This document shows, piece after piece, positions 50,349 through 62,148 of a stretch of DNA of 64,000 nt. Every line of letters starts with the position of its first letter. Within the stretch, counting starts at the first letter, position 1. Made by a program: the position numbers and the translations under genes. Origin of the DNA: Megalopta genalis (taxonomy: Eukaryota > Arthropoda > Insecta > Hymenoptera > Halictidae); NCBI RefSeq assembly GCF_051020955.1, contig NC_135018.1, positions 26,253,271 to 26,317,270 on the forward strand, in the 5' to 3' direction. The notes below the pieces were generated by a model. The model worked only from the letters and a program-made list of their open reading frames with translations, did no database searches and had not been told where the DNA came from.

Positions 50349-51652
50349 TAATATCGAAGAAGTCTACAAATTTTCAGAAAAGGTACTTTGCGTTTAATAA
50401 AACATTTTAACAATGGAGGTAGACAACGGAACTAATAAGATACAGAACGTGTTACCACCATCGTGTCTGCCACCATAAATGCCTATTAAACTGGTCACTC
50501 ATCGCCCTCAACTCTCGCTAAAACAAACGGTGAATAATAAAGACGTAAAGAAGAAAATTCACCAAGGTCATCAATATTTCTGGACCTTCGTTCTAACTAT
50601 CTCAAGGACCATCGTGATCAGTTCATTACACCGCGTTCGAAGCTCGAGTTCGAACGGTTCGAGCATCGGAACACGAACATCTTCAGAGCGTGGAACGAGT
50701 CCGAGTGCTGTTGCGCCGATAGGATCTCGCTTCTAATCGGCGATCATTAGATACGGAAATTCTAACGCGCGGCAAGAATATGTGCACATTGTCAGCCGTA
50801 TGGTAGCGTTGTTATACGGCAGCGGGGCCGGCTCGTTCGAAGTTCGATTTTACACAAGCGCGTTTGGTCCCGCAGCTAATTGGAAAATTAGTTTGAATCT
50901 CGGCGCGTACCAGATCGGCGAAGCAGATCGCGAACCGGGCCCCGCGCGGCCGCTTATTTTTCTCGGGGGCGCGCACCGCTGTCCCCCGAGTACCCTGTGA
51001 GAAAACGTTCAATTAGCCGCGGATGAAATCGACAGGACGTCTGAAATGGCAGTCGTAAAGTCCCGGAGGAATCGCCGTGTCTCCAGAATCCAGTTGACTC
51101 TTTCAGCCAGGCTATCGATAGAGATTGGTATCGGGGAGCCGATTTAAGGTCATGCCCGGCATACCTGATGATTCTATTTCATCCCTGCCAACCGGTGAGG
51201 CCCGGGGCCCCGGAGCCTCGGCTTCATCTCTGTGTCATCGGGCCCTCGATAGCCGGTCCTCGTCCCTCGGCCAATAAAAGTTGCAACAGGCGATCCTGCT
51301 CGAGCTTCGCAACCTGAAACGATGAGTTCCAGATCCGATTTGATCGTCTGATTCTGATACACGAACATGCGCTACGGGTTTATGATTTGCGATCGGAACG
51401 AGCGAGTCTCGGCAGAGCGTTTCCAACTACTCGATTTTACTCTTGATAGAGTTTTGGAGGAGCTGGATGTTTGTCAGACTGAGCTGACAGCAGCTTGATC
51501 GTTGGGTAAGCGAGTTTTGGCGCAGAGCGACTGGAGGAATATTTTGTAACAGTCTCTGGCGGAATTCTCATCGATTTTTATATTAGAACGTTTTAACTGG
51601 CAATATTTCGATTATGAACACTCATGGAGATAAGTAAAATTGAAGTCATAAG
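50349..51652. other. Unannotated interval
   Basis: CpG-rich at about 50460-51500. Several short frames on both strands, none recognised. Confidence 0.4.
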
Positions 51653-51797
51653 TAAACTGCGGATTTTATGCACAATTGAGTGGTTGCAATTGAAAATAGT
51701 AGGAAGATTAGAAGAATTTTAAAGTGTGAATGTATTAATTTTTAATCTATTAAAATTATTACAAGAAGAAAGCATAAAAATCCGCGGTCTAGTTATA
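51653..51797 (+). repeat. Dispersed short repeat family, short copy with both ends
   Basis: Left end TAAACTGCGGATTTTATGCA; body AATAGTAGGAAGATTAGAAG; core TCTATTAAAATTATTACAAG at about 51747; right end GCATAAAAATCCGCGGTCTA then GTTATA. It is 145 bp, about 60 shorter than the full copies. The missing part is between the core and the right end. Confidence 0.8.
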
Positions 51798-53273
51798 AAT
51801 TTTACTTTTTATTAATTTTACGTTATTTTACATCTCACTATTTACCGAATTCAGATATCACAGGTTCTGGATAATTGAAACATGCATATCCCACGATAAA
51901 AAGAGTTTAAAAAACCTAATAAAAAGTTAGACCAACTTGTCGCTCAACTAACGAACAATCTTCGACAACAAACAACGATGAAATCACCCAAAAAATATTG
52001 ACAGCCCAGAAAATGAATTAATGATTGCTTATTTTCCTTTATGGAATTTAATAACTGAAATGAGCATAAGAGTATAATTTATGGTGAAACCGTTTGAAGT
52101 ATCAGAAATTGGAATTGCGAGATCGTCGAGGAGCAGATCGCGGCCAGAATAGGTGTCCAGGACACGGGCCGGCGTCCATTAACAATTATAATAAAAGAGG
52201 CGGCGTGTGGACACGCGAGGAGACGCGCTTCCCTCGGCTCAGGGATAATTTTAATTTAAACAAATGGTCAAGGGGGCGGCATCTTTGTCCGCGTCTTGTA
52301 TTATTTATGCCCGACTACTCGGAGTGCACGTGCGCCGCTGTGTCATCGGCGGGACGGATGCGTTGCCTCGTGTCGTGTCAATGTTTTCTTGAACCCACCA
52401 GGTATACTGTACCTGCCCGGCGAACTCTCTGTTTGTCTGTCCGTGTCTGGCCTCTCCGTTGTTCTTTCTTCTCGTCGCGACGTTCTTCTCTTCCTCTTTT
52501 GCTCTGATTTATGCGATTACGGCTAGAGACGCCTCCGAGGCTCATCAGTCCACCGGGTCTCTGACCCGAGCTTCTTTGGATTTTCGCGGTGCCACTGGAT
52601 TTTCGAAAATCGGACAATTCCCTCTATTCCATCGATCAATCCTTCCATTTTCCAAAAATCTACAGCGCGGTGCTTAACTTCAGCGACACATTAATTTTCA
52701 AATGTTTCAGGACATTTCGGGATCGAAATTTTATAAATAATTCATAGGAATTCTTAAGAGTAGGTAATAAGAATCGTTTGCATAAGATGAAAGAGCATGA
52801 TAAACAATTATCAACGAAACCGTCATTTATAAAATGAGCAGCTCATTGCATAGTGTGATTATTATTATTTAATATCACATCAATTTTGGAATGTTTCTGA
52901 TTTTTTAGCAATATTGTCAGGATTTGAAATGCATAATAATCACAGTGTATAATGAAATTCGTAGAGCAATTCTTTTCTATAGACTATAATTGTATTTCGT
53001 CGAGTTAAAAGTATCATAAAAGCATCTTCAATTTTTCCTGGACTTTTCAACGGTTCGTGTTTCAACTGTGCTCTTGAAATCCTATCTACTGTTGAATAAA
53101 TCTTCGTTGCTGCATAAAGTTACGTACATTTGCAACGTACCAAGCTGAATAATGGTACTTGCTTTTTTGTGGTGATAAGAATTGCATGAAACAGCAGAAT
53201 GAGGTCTAAAAAAATTGTGAACGTTTGAAAATCGGTACGCACTACAGACTTTCGAAAACTCGGGACAACCGGT
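51798..53273. other. Unannotated interval
   Basis: CpG-rich at 52090-52680, AT-rich otherwise. A weak right-end-like match (AAATGCATAATAATCACAGT) is at about 52927. The 137-codon frame at 52094-52507 is not recognised. Confidence 0.4.
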
Positions 53274-53353
53274 TAGCTTAAATTATACGAAATATGAAAT
53301 TCCTTATACATAATAGCTTAAATTATACGACATATTAAATTCCTTAGAATATG
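53274..53353 (+). repeat. Two-copy tandem repeat, 40-bp period
   Basis: TAGCTTAAATTATACGAAAT then ATGAAATTCCTTATACATAA is followed directly by a copy with few changes in its first 33 bases (TAGCTTAAATTATACGACAT, then ATTAAATTCCTTAG). Confidence 0.85.
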
Positions 53354-54906
53354 AGGACATCGTTGGCAAGATAAAGGACAAAGTATCTTATTGGTTTCAT
53401 TCCGAAATTTCGTAGTTGGAATATGAAAGAATATTCAGCAGTGCGAATTAGACGAAAGTCCTCCGTTCTTTAGTCGCTGATTGGTAGATCTGAATCACGG
53501 GGAACTAGAGAAACTAATTCCCACAAAATCAGGGGAGAGCGCGTCGCCGTCCATTGTTTAGGTATCCAGAAGGCTAACAGGGACAGTGGCTAGGTTAAAC
53601 AAAGGAATTTCATGAAAAGAAGATGTCAGAGACTAGTCTATCAGCGCGCGAATTCGTTCCGAGGACGGAAACCCCGGCCGAGAGCGTCGCGTTTCGAAAC
53701 TAATAACGGCCAATTGTCGGCGTATCGCGTACCCGGCGTAATTGGAGGAATAAATTGAAAAATTAGCAGAACGGCTCGGTAGCTCTGACTCATCAGAGAG
53801 TAGTCCCTCCAGATCCGCCGGTCTGCCGATAATAACAACGACTGGAATGTCAAACGGTCGGTTCGGTCTGCGAGGAGCTACCCGGAGTCCTTAATTTCCC
53901 CTTCAAATTGTGAACGGCCTCTCATTGGCGCCGTTCCTATTATGTGCAAATTTCGCGTCGACTCCTCGAATCGCGACGACAAATTCAATCCATCCGTGCT
54001 TTTCTAACCGGCCCGACTATTTCCACTGGATTGCTTGCGTGTTATCAGTGTGATATCCGAATCTCAATTCTTTCCGTTCAGATAATTCCAAATTATGCTG
54101 TGCAATTAGAAAGCTCTAGACTGCAGAAGTTACTTCACGTTTTAATTCATAACTGGTCTTTTAATTTTCTAAAATTTTAATTCGGTCCTAGTTCGTTCCA
54201 AATTCATTCCCCAATTTCTCCAAACTAATATTGTTCTATAAATATCAAGTGCAACGAGTCAAATTTTTTATTATGGCTAACTTTAAAGAATTGCAATAAT
54301 TGTTGAGCTCCAGTGTATAGTTCGAATTATCATTTAGATACTGCTTTACAGATTTATTCTATTATACTGCTCCCAATATCGATTAACGAGCCTCAGAAAA
54401 TTGTTCGTTCGCTGACCTTAGAAATTTGTTGTCATATCCATTCAATATTTGCTTTCACCTTCAGTAGTCAAATGACCTTGCAAATATATAAAATGGATCG
54501 CCATCTATCACACATCTTAGAAATAAATTTTCTCCAATTATCACATTTTCTAGAACTTTTTCTAGAATTCACCTAGAACTTTTGAAGACTCCTCGATCCC
54601 ATCTTGAAAATCAATTATCCCATAAACTGAATAGTCCTCAAACCCCACAATAATCGACACAATCGGCAAATCTCGAACACATTGATCATCTGTGATAAAT
54701 CCCAAATTCCAAAAACCATCAAAAATCACCTCCCACGATCACGTGAAACCATTCCTCACCGACAAAATCCAAACTTAGTTTGTTGCCCCCAGTTACCAAA
54801 ATTCCCAGGAGTGCAGAGGCTCGTTGGATACCGAGTCCCGAAAAGCACGCAGAAAATGCGGGATGGCCAGGAAAAGAACGCGAACAGGCGGTCACGACGA
54901 AGAAAA
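53354..54906. other. Unannotated interval
   Basis: CpG-rich at about 53500-54060, AT-rich to about 54780. A CTCTAGACTGCAG sequence near 54115 is a weak left-end-like match. Frames here start at TTG or GTG and are not recognised. Confidence 0.4.
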
Positions 54907-54940
54907 GCAAGCGAGCGAGCAAGCAAGCGAACGAGCGAGC
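54907..54940 (+). repeat. Imperfect (GAGC/AAGC)n tetranucleotide repeat
   Basis: About eight AGC-ending units (GCAAGCGAGCGAGCAAGCAA continuing with GCGAACGAGCGAGC) at the start of a purine-rich stretch that runs to about 55110. Confidence 0.85.
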
Positions 54941-55405
54941 AAAAAGGAACAGAGGCTTGTGGAAAAGAGCGAGCTAGCTCGTCGCGACGAGGTCTCGCGG
55001 GGAGGCGAGGAATACGGTCTGAAAAGCAGAAATCACGCTGGCCAGAGCGAGAGAGAAGGAGAGAAAAAGAGAGAAGAAGAGGGAGAGAGAGATTGGAACG
55101 GAGAAAGAGAACGCGCGCGGGCGGATTCTGGAGGGGAGAGGCCGTGTCCCGAGCTACCACGCGGCGTCTATGGGCCCTTTGATCTTCGCCGCTCTTCGCT
55201 TCTGCCTCGCTCTATCGACACTTCATACTTCTACGGCTGATCGCAGCCATAAAACATTATACCGGGGCTCCGCAGAGAGCCAAGCCGCGAGACCTTTCTC
55301 CGACGGTGCCCCATTGTGTCCGCTGGCGCAGTCTCCCGCTCCGCACGTCGCGATGCACTGCTTCTTCTTCGTCGTCCTCCTTTTTTTGTTTTCCTCCAGT
55401 CTCCG

Positions 55406-55408
<3 letters not shown>
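54941..55408. other. Strand-asymmetric interval
   Basis: Strongly purine-rich on the plus strand at 55040-55140, switching to pyrimidine-rich from about 55340 into the CT tract. Frames in this stretch are charge-rich artefacts. Confidence 0.45.

Positions 55409-55449
<41 letters not shown>
55409..55449. repeat. (CT)n microsatellite
   Basis: About 20 pure CT units, followed by CCTCTCTG. Confidence 0.95.
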
Positions 55450-55453
<4 letters not shown>

Positions 55454-57416
55454 TCTGCATTATGAAACCGTAACAACAAAACGCGGCGTAATAATTAAAA
55501 CTCGAGCCATCCGCCGAAACAGACGCCCCCGCGGACCGTCTGATTCTTCCGAGCTGTTTGAGCGACTCGATGAATGCGTGCCTCTTGATTTTGCCAATGT
55601 TGAGGCACAGCGCGTCTTTCGCTGATTGACAACGATGTCTCGCTGCTGTTTTGTTGTTCACAGATTGTAATCGGGTAGTTGCAAGACTCGCAAATTAGAC
55701 AGTGCAAACTAAATGATGCCAGCGTGGGGATAATGTCGGGAAACGTAATGATACGCTTTGTGTCCTGAATCAGTCTGTTTGTCCTTGCACGGCAGCCTAG
55801 GGTCTAAGATGAGTGGCTAAGATTTTCTGGTAACTTTAAAATAAATGTTCTTTAATTATTCACGATGATTTCTACCTTTTATGTTGTATTGAGTTTCTCC
55901 GGTTCTCAGAGAGAAAAGTATTGACTTGGTCGGAAGATGTCAATTAATATTTTTATTAATTAATAAGATATCTATTTTTAATGCGATTGTTTTTCAACAA
56001 TGATTATTTATAATTCAGTTGTAAACGAACGTTACGGTGACTGCATCAGAAGTGCATATCTTACCTCAGAGATTGCAGACACAACAAAAGCACATATTTC
56101 TTATGTCTGTGCCACATAATCCAGCTTTCGGAAGAAAATATTCTCAGCATTGTAAACAATCATTTTCCGAAATGAGTTAAAATTCATTCTCATTTTTATT
56201 GAAGACGTGATAAGATCGTACCTTCGTCTAAATCAGCAAACAGTTGCAACAATACATATTAATTAACTATCAGCGTAAGAAGAGTTTTGCCGATGCTTCA
56301 ATATTCTATCCGAACTGAAAAATTTTAGTAAGATTAGATACGTTTTATGCATTTCTCGAAACTTGAGATAGTTCTGTTGCAACCCCAACACTCGTCCAGA
56401 GAATTAATTGCGAATCGGCAAGATTAATGTGTAACGAAGCGAAATGCAACAAAACAGCAGACATTAATTAATTCTGGATATCAATAATGCCATGGTGAAA
56501 TGATTTTTGCACGGGCTGCAGGAACAATTTTCCCACGAGGTCCAGCGGGTGGAAGTATACATTCAGATTTATTTATGACGAAGGAAATCAATTGTTTTCT
56601 ATTTTCGTAGCGGTAGAAGCTTCATTAAATAGCCATTTAACGGTCAGTTTTGTCGGATCGCTGTATAGATTAATGATAATTGCCTTCTCGTGTCTGGATC
56701 GAAGTGGTTGTTCGTGAGAAATGGAAAAAGAGGTCCAAGAGAGGTGGTTTCCTTGAAACAGGGTAATATCGCCGGGAGAGTTTTCGCGGTGCAACTTTTA
56801 CCTGTGGAAATAGCGTTGAATTTATGGGCTATTAATATCCGTAATACCGCAGTTACATAGACACAGACGTATCTATTAATAGGGCCAGCAAAATACTAGC
56901 GTGCACTGCAGTTAACGCACCCACCACGCTCGGGAATGATAAAGTTGGCTGTCGCTCGCACTCTATCATGTTGTTAAGACCGAAGGTGCGACATTTCTAT
57001 GGCTGGTTTGAACGTTACTCCGAAATAACTCGATCCCGTGGCTGGAAAAGAAAAATCGTTACTTCCATCACAGAATGGAGGGGATACGTTTCGGTGCTGA
57101 CAGATTGCTGAGTTGCTATCATTATTAACATTTTTCCTCATTAAAAATCACCACCATATTTTTGTTCTTTCGATATTACGCCGATTCTATTCTAAACGAT
57201 TTGCTTCCTTTTTCTTTCCTTTTCCAACTAAACTACATAATTAGTTCTATCCTTGCAAAGCAATGATTTTCTCGCACAGCGAACGAAAATAGTTCGATCA
57301 ACAGGACGATCGTGTATTCTCACGACTGACATAAAATAAAACAATGAAATAAACTCGATCTGATAAGGATATAAGAATACTATTCACCGAATAGAGGAAT
57401 AATAATGATTAATAAA
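55450..57416. other. Unannotated interval
   Basis: CpG-rich to about 55780, AT-rich at 55800-56480, mixed to 57100, AT-rich to 57416. No gene or repeat recognised. Confidence 0.4.
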
Positions 57417-57620
57417 GTAGAGATCTCGGATTTGATGCATTTATGACAAAATGGAGTAGAGGAAATATACAATAGTAGAAAGATTGAACGAATTTAAGAA
57501 TGCCGATACATTATTCTCAACTTATTAAAATTGTTAAAGAAAGAAAAGAACTCGTAACTGGCTACTGCCTCTTACACTTGGTACACAGTATTTTTATTTT
57601 GCATAGAGATCCAGTCTATC
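57417..57620 (+). repeat. Dispersed short repeat family, full copy
   Basis: Left end AGATCTCGGATTTGATGCAT then TTATGACAAAA; body ACAATAGTAGAAAGATTGAA; core CAACTTATTAAAATTGTTAA at 57518; right end TTTATTTTGCATAGAGATCC then AGTCTATC. 204 bp. This copy gives the clearest alignment to the others. Non-coding. Confidence 0.8.
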
Positions 57621-58599
57621 AATAAAAGTTATTCGACAGTGAGATAAAAATTCGATCTAGCTTTGGAAAGAAATCGCTGGATCTCGTCGGAAAGTGATTT
57701 ACAGTGCCATTAACAAGGTTTCGAAACCGGGCACACCAATTCGACAACATCTGCTTGTTAGATTCTCGCGCGAACACGAGGTCCTAAAGAAAAGAGAGAA
57801 AGAAAGACGGATCCTCCCCCCCTTCCCCCGACGCGGCGTAAAAAATGATGTCCACTAATTGCATAAACCAACAAGTGTAACACGATCCAAAGTGTCTCCA
57901 TAGTCGAGAGAATGGATAATTACCATCGTACAGATCCGAAAGACCGGTGTAACACGATCGGGCTGCTTCTCGGTAAAGAAGGACCATTTCAGACGGCCGT
58001 TTGAATTCGGCCTTCCCTCCGCACCGTAGAGAGGATACCATCTCTTTTAAAATGCTGGTCCTCTATAAAACAAAAGTCCTCGTGGCCTCTTAATGACCCG
58101 ACCCTAGCGTGTTTCCTTGAGGTCGCGGGGCCACGAACGCGCCGCGCCTCGTGAAATATTGCCCGGAACCTTGGATCGACGTTCTCAATTTACGTGTTAC
58201 GGCCTCGTGACAGCCGCAACCTATATTGAAAAATCTGAAAATCCATTTGGCACCACTCCTTCACCGTCTGCCACGATGTTCCACCATTTTATCGCCTTCC
58301 CTCGACGTTTTATCCCGTCAAATTCTACTAAAACAATTCTCATTTTATAAACTCAAGGTTGGTTCGATGCTAAACGTTTATTTAGAGCTGTTTCCGGATA
58401 TTTAGAATTGTTTACATTATTGTGAACGTTGTAACACGAAGTGGAAATATGTTAATTCTGCAAAAATAAAATATATACAGCGAGTCAGCGTGTTAAATAT
58501 TCGATTCAGAAGAGAAATATATGGTCGAAGTGTGGCAAAAAAAGGGAGACAAAAATTTGTATTAACTTCAAGAGTACTGATAACTTCATGAACACGTCA
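57621..58599. other. Unannotated interval
   Basis: CpG-rich at about 57660-58350, AT-rich after. Short frames only. Confidence 0.4.
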
Positions 58600-58720
58600 A
58601 TTTCATATTATTGACAGAAATAATTACCAGTCCATAGATTTTCAATTTATTGAAATTATTAAGAGGTGAAATAAATTTGTAGTTAACTCGTATTTCTTGC
58701 AACTGATACAGACAATTCTA
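58600..58720 (+). repeat. Dispersed short repeat family, body fragment
   Basis: CAATTTATTGAAATTATTAA (58643) followed by TTTGTAGTTAACTCGTATTT then CTTGCAACT matches the core and post-core part of the copies at 2476 and 57417. Terminal motifs are not clear here. Confidence 0.5.
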
Positions 58721-58808
58721 ATTCTTCACGAAGTTTCGTGATCTGATCATAGAAGCTACATTTGCGTTTTTGAGGATGTAGTACAGAGTATGATTATTAT
58801 TATCATTA

Positions 58809-58958
58809 TACCAGATTGCAAATTTTTATGCGAAATAAGATCTTAATAATTTTATCAAATAAATAATACAACAGTATCCTTAAATTCGTCGAACGTCTTG
58901 CCCGTCTTAAATTCCATTTCTTCATTTTTGCCACAAATGCCTACAATCCACGGTTTAG
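58809..58958 (+). repeat. Dispersed short repeat family, short copy with both ends
   Basis: Left end TACCAGATTGCAAATTTTTA then TGCGAAATAAG; right end CCACAAATGCCTACAATCCA then CGGTTTAGTC. 150 bp. The right end is more diverged than in other copies. It lies 90 bases after the preceding body fragment. Confidence 0.55.
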
Positions 58959-60948
58959 TCATTCCCTTCTGAATCATTCCTCTACAAACTGTGACAGAGA
59001 AGGGTATCAATGAAGACAGAGGTTCATCGACAGAGACGCGATAAGATCGCGTAATTAGAATGTTTTAGCGTGGTGTCTTCGGGTCGCCTGGTTTCGAAAA
59101 ATTCCATTTGATGATTAAAAAGAGCATGGCCGATAGAGAGCGGGTGACATCAGGTCAGCCTCCCCCATCCATTTGATTAATCGATACTTCTCAAAACACC
59201 CAAGGGGCCCGGACTCATATTTCCCGGTCGTCTCCGGGGAGCAGAGGGGCACGAATCGTACACTGTTCCGGATACGATCCGTTAATGACCGAATTAATTT
59301 TTCCACGCGACGAGTCCGACACGCCAGAAGAGTGGACAGACCGTTATTAATTAACTTGATAGACCATAAATAAAACTCGGCCGGTATGTGCCCCCGCCCC
59401 CGTCTCTCTGGAGACGAATATAAATAAATAAATGTCTCCGCAGGACGTGTTATGTTAATTGGGGCGTTGTCTCGCGGCATTCACACGCACCTATTCTCAT
59501 TAGCTCTTTTGCTATCGAACGACCCGTTACATTTATTTCATAATTACCGGCGCCCATTTCCGGTCCCAGCGCAATACATAATCTTCAACTTGCGCGAGCT
59601 GCTGCGAAACGCGTTCCGCGAAAATGCTCCGCCTTTTTAGCGAAGCTACAACGTGCTTGAAACGCTCATTGGTTCGAAAATATTATAGTCTCTCGGATTC
59701 TCTCAGATCTTACAGTAGATTAAGAACAAGTTAAATCGTTGAAAAATAAGTTGAATTGTAAAAAATTCAATTGGAAACTTCAAGTTTTCCACTTTTCAGG
59801 TTGGATGAGAAATTATTTCGGTGAACTTTTCATACGTTCACGCGCAATTGGGAATCTTATGTAATTGCAATGTTGTAGGTGCTAAATAAATATATGTTTC
59901 GGTAATGGCGTCGAGACTTATAGAAGAGCGACGATCAGAGCAACAAATCTCTGTGAACAAGACACAAAGGGGGAATTCGGCGATGGCTGCAAAAGTGGCA
60001 AGTAACGACTGCCGTCAAAAACGCGACAGATCGTCGTGCATCAACCGCGGCTGTAACAGGCGTTTCGCGACGCACTCGTTACGAGCCGGCCTTGTTCTGA
60101 TCCACGTTGCATTTAGTCAGGACCACCCTGTATCCGCGAGACGCATCTGCCCACGTACGCGGACCGCTCCCGACGAGAATATTTATACAGCCATTGTCCC
60201 CGAATCTGGCGTCGATAACTCAGTCTAATTATACGCGGTGCGAGATGAATCCTCGCGGAACAACATCGTTGGTAAAACAACTAAGACGCGTACGCAAAAA
60301 TAGAAAAGTTTTCGACACTGTCTGTCAAACCTTTCAGTCGCATCTTTCCCTTATTTTTCAATTTCTGATTGTTGATTATTTGCTTGCAAATAATTAAAGG
60401 CAGAGTTTTAGATAAAAGTATATTTATTGAACACACGGAAACACAAGATCTAATATACAGGCTTGCTCGTAAGAGCTTAGAGACAACGAGTGTACTCGTA
60501 AGCTGCTCACAGACGACTAACTAAAAAACCGCGGAAGACACGCAAACTGTGGGTCGGAAAATCCTTAGTGGTCATAAATAACCAATCCGCTCTCACACCG
60601 CGTGTAACGGACTTTCGAGTCAAAATTTGCTCGACTCGAGTCGACGCTCGTTTAGCGCTTACGTACCCTGCAGATGGGCCGCAAGGGCCGTCTTACCTGA
60701 AAAACGGACAAGGCCGTAAAACATACAAAGTATCCATTTTCAATAGCATCGAAAATGCCAGACATTTACACTGATTTCATGATTTCATGGAATCATGGAT
60801 TTTCTAATGCCATTAGTGGACAGCTACGTGTTGTACAAAATAGAAGTTGTCCATTATTTGCAACATACGGGAACTATAAAATAATGCAATATTTTCAAAT
60901 TCCTTATACGATATTACTGTTCTATGTTTAATGTATGTGTAACATGTC
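58959..60948. other. Unannotated interval
   Basis: CpG-rich at 59000-59660 and 59900-60770. ACCACCCTGTA near 60122 resembles a transposon end. A stretch at 60410-60650 has a retroelement-like look (TTTATTGAACACACGG; duplicated CTCGTAAG blocks at 60466 and 60496) but no proof. No gene recognised. Confidence 0.35.
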
Positions 60949-60983
60949 TCATTAGTGCACTGCTGATCTTTATGCAATATACG
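60949..60983 (-). repeat. Dispersed short repeat family, solo end in inverse orientation
   Basis: CATTAGTGCACTGCTGATCT then TTATGCAATATACG is the reverse complement of a right end (GCATAAAGATCAGCAGT). The GATCTTTATGCA form with C after GAT marks it as a right-type end read on the minus strand. Confidence 0.45.
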
Positions 60984-61467
60984 AATTTTCTTCATCAATT
61001 GCATGAAACAAAAGTTAAATAGATTTTCTTAAATTACTTTAATATTGATACTGTTTTAGATCTCGTCTATTCATATTTCTCATGAACGAACAGCTTGGTT
61101 GATTAAAATAATTTTTATTTTGTAACATCGTTTATCATATCGTTCTGACGTGAAGAACTGAGGAAGCAATGTGGTACAAAATTGTGATTACTGAAAAAAT
61201 TATAAAGTTTATAACAAGATTTCATTTATAGAGTCCAATTATAAGTGTCAAAAGTTGCATGAAAAGTAAAAGTAAAATAAAAATCTTACAAAATGTCCAT
61301 TGCTCCATCATTTTTCTTAATACATTCATAAACGAAATAAATGTACAAAAAACACAGTCTAATAATCACAATAGAGCAATGAATTAAATGATCATTAACC
61401 TCTCTAATCCTATTTGTATCAAATCAGACACTTCAAATCATTTAAAAGGACAAGATAAAATTGTACA
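60984..61467. other. Unannotated AT-rich interval
   Basis: May contain the decayed body of the preceding element. No gene or clear repeat. Confidence 0.35.
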
Positions 61468-61602
61468 AATTTCTGGGGTGGAAAATAATGTTCAGGGAAT
61501 TTGTAAAAATTTCATAGATGGAAAACAATGTTCGGGGAACTTACAAAAATTTTAACGATGAAAAATAAAGTTCTGGGACATATTTAAAGTTTTAGAAGTG
61601 GA
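61468..61602 (+). repeat. Tandem repeat, 40-bp period, three units plus partial
   Basis: Units start at 61468 (AATTTCTGGGGTGGAAAATA), 61508 (AATTTCATAGATGGAAAACA) and 61548 (AATTTTAACGATGAAAAATA), with a partial unit from about 61588 (GTTTTAGAAGTGGATAAAG). Each full unit contains a GTTC-GGGA block. Confidence 0.85.
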
Positions 61603-61935
61603 TAAAGTCAGAAAAATTTCATTGTTCGAACAGTCTAAGAGCTGTTGATCAAGGGACGGCGACGCTGCAGTTGTTTCTAGCATAATGGATCATTTTCGCG
61701 GTTGTCTAAAGCCATTAAACGGGTCATCATGAATTTCACAGGCCGTTCAGGCAATCTGTAATAATATCGTCGATCGAGCAGCACATGTAGCCTTCGATCG
61801 GCCGTATCTGGACCGTGCCCGATTCGTAATAAACTGCGATCAACGACTATGTACGTCGCGGATCCGTCCGATAGCCGGTTTTAGTGGCATGGAACGAAAG
61901 CACACGCTGTTCTTCCAGCGCCGCCACGATGTTCA
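61603..61935. other. Unannotated interval
   Basis: AT-rich then CpG-rich from about 61650. No feature recognised. Confidence 0.4.
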
Positions 61936-62148
61936 TTAAGTCGCGAGTGGGCTGTTCCTCTCGACCTCTTCAGGAATCGATATCGCGAACGATTTTCTGA
62001 TCTTACCGAAGCTATCGAGTTGTAAAAGCAAATCGTTCCCGTGTTCGGATGCGGCTTGTCGGACGAGTTTCCTTGTTTCGATAAGGTCGTCGACAATGTC
62101 GCTGATGCTGGCAATCCAGGTCCGCTTCATGATCATTTTGCAGACCAT
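61936..62148 (-). other. Candidate coding exon or short ORF (unrecognised)
   Basis: An ATG-initiated minus frame of 70 residues. It includes an amphipathic-looking stretch (SDIVDDLIETRKLVRQAASE) and codon use unlike the low-complexity frames elsewhere. A donor-like TTCG/GTAAGA at 62010-62001 would end an exon at 62007. Upstream on the minus strand the acceptor region is A-rich and weak (TTAATAG/G). No family recognised. It could equally be a chance frame. Confidence 0.2.

Noticed and set aside
54682..55182. 166-codon plus frame rich in Arg, Lys and Glu
   Set aside because: It starts at TTG and reflects the purine-rich strand bias rather than a protein.
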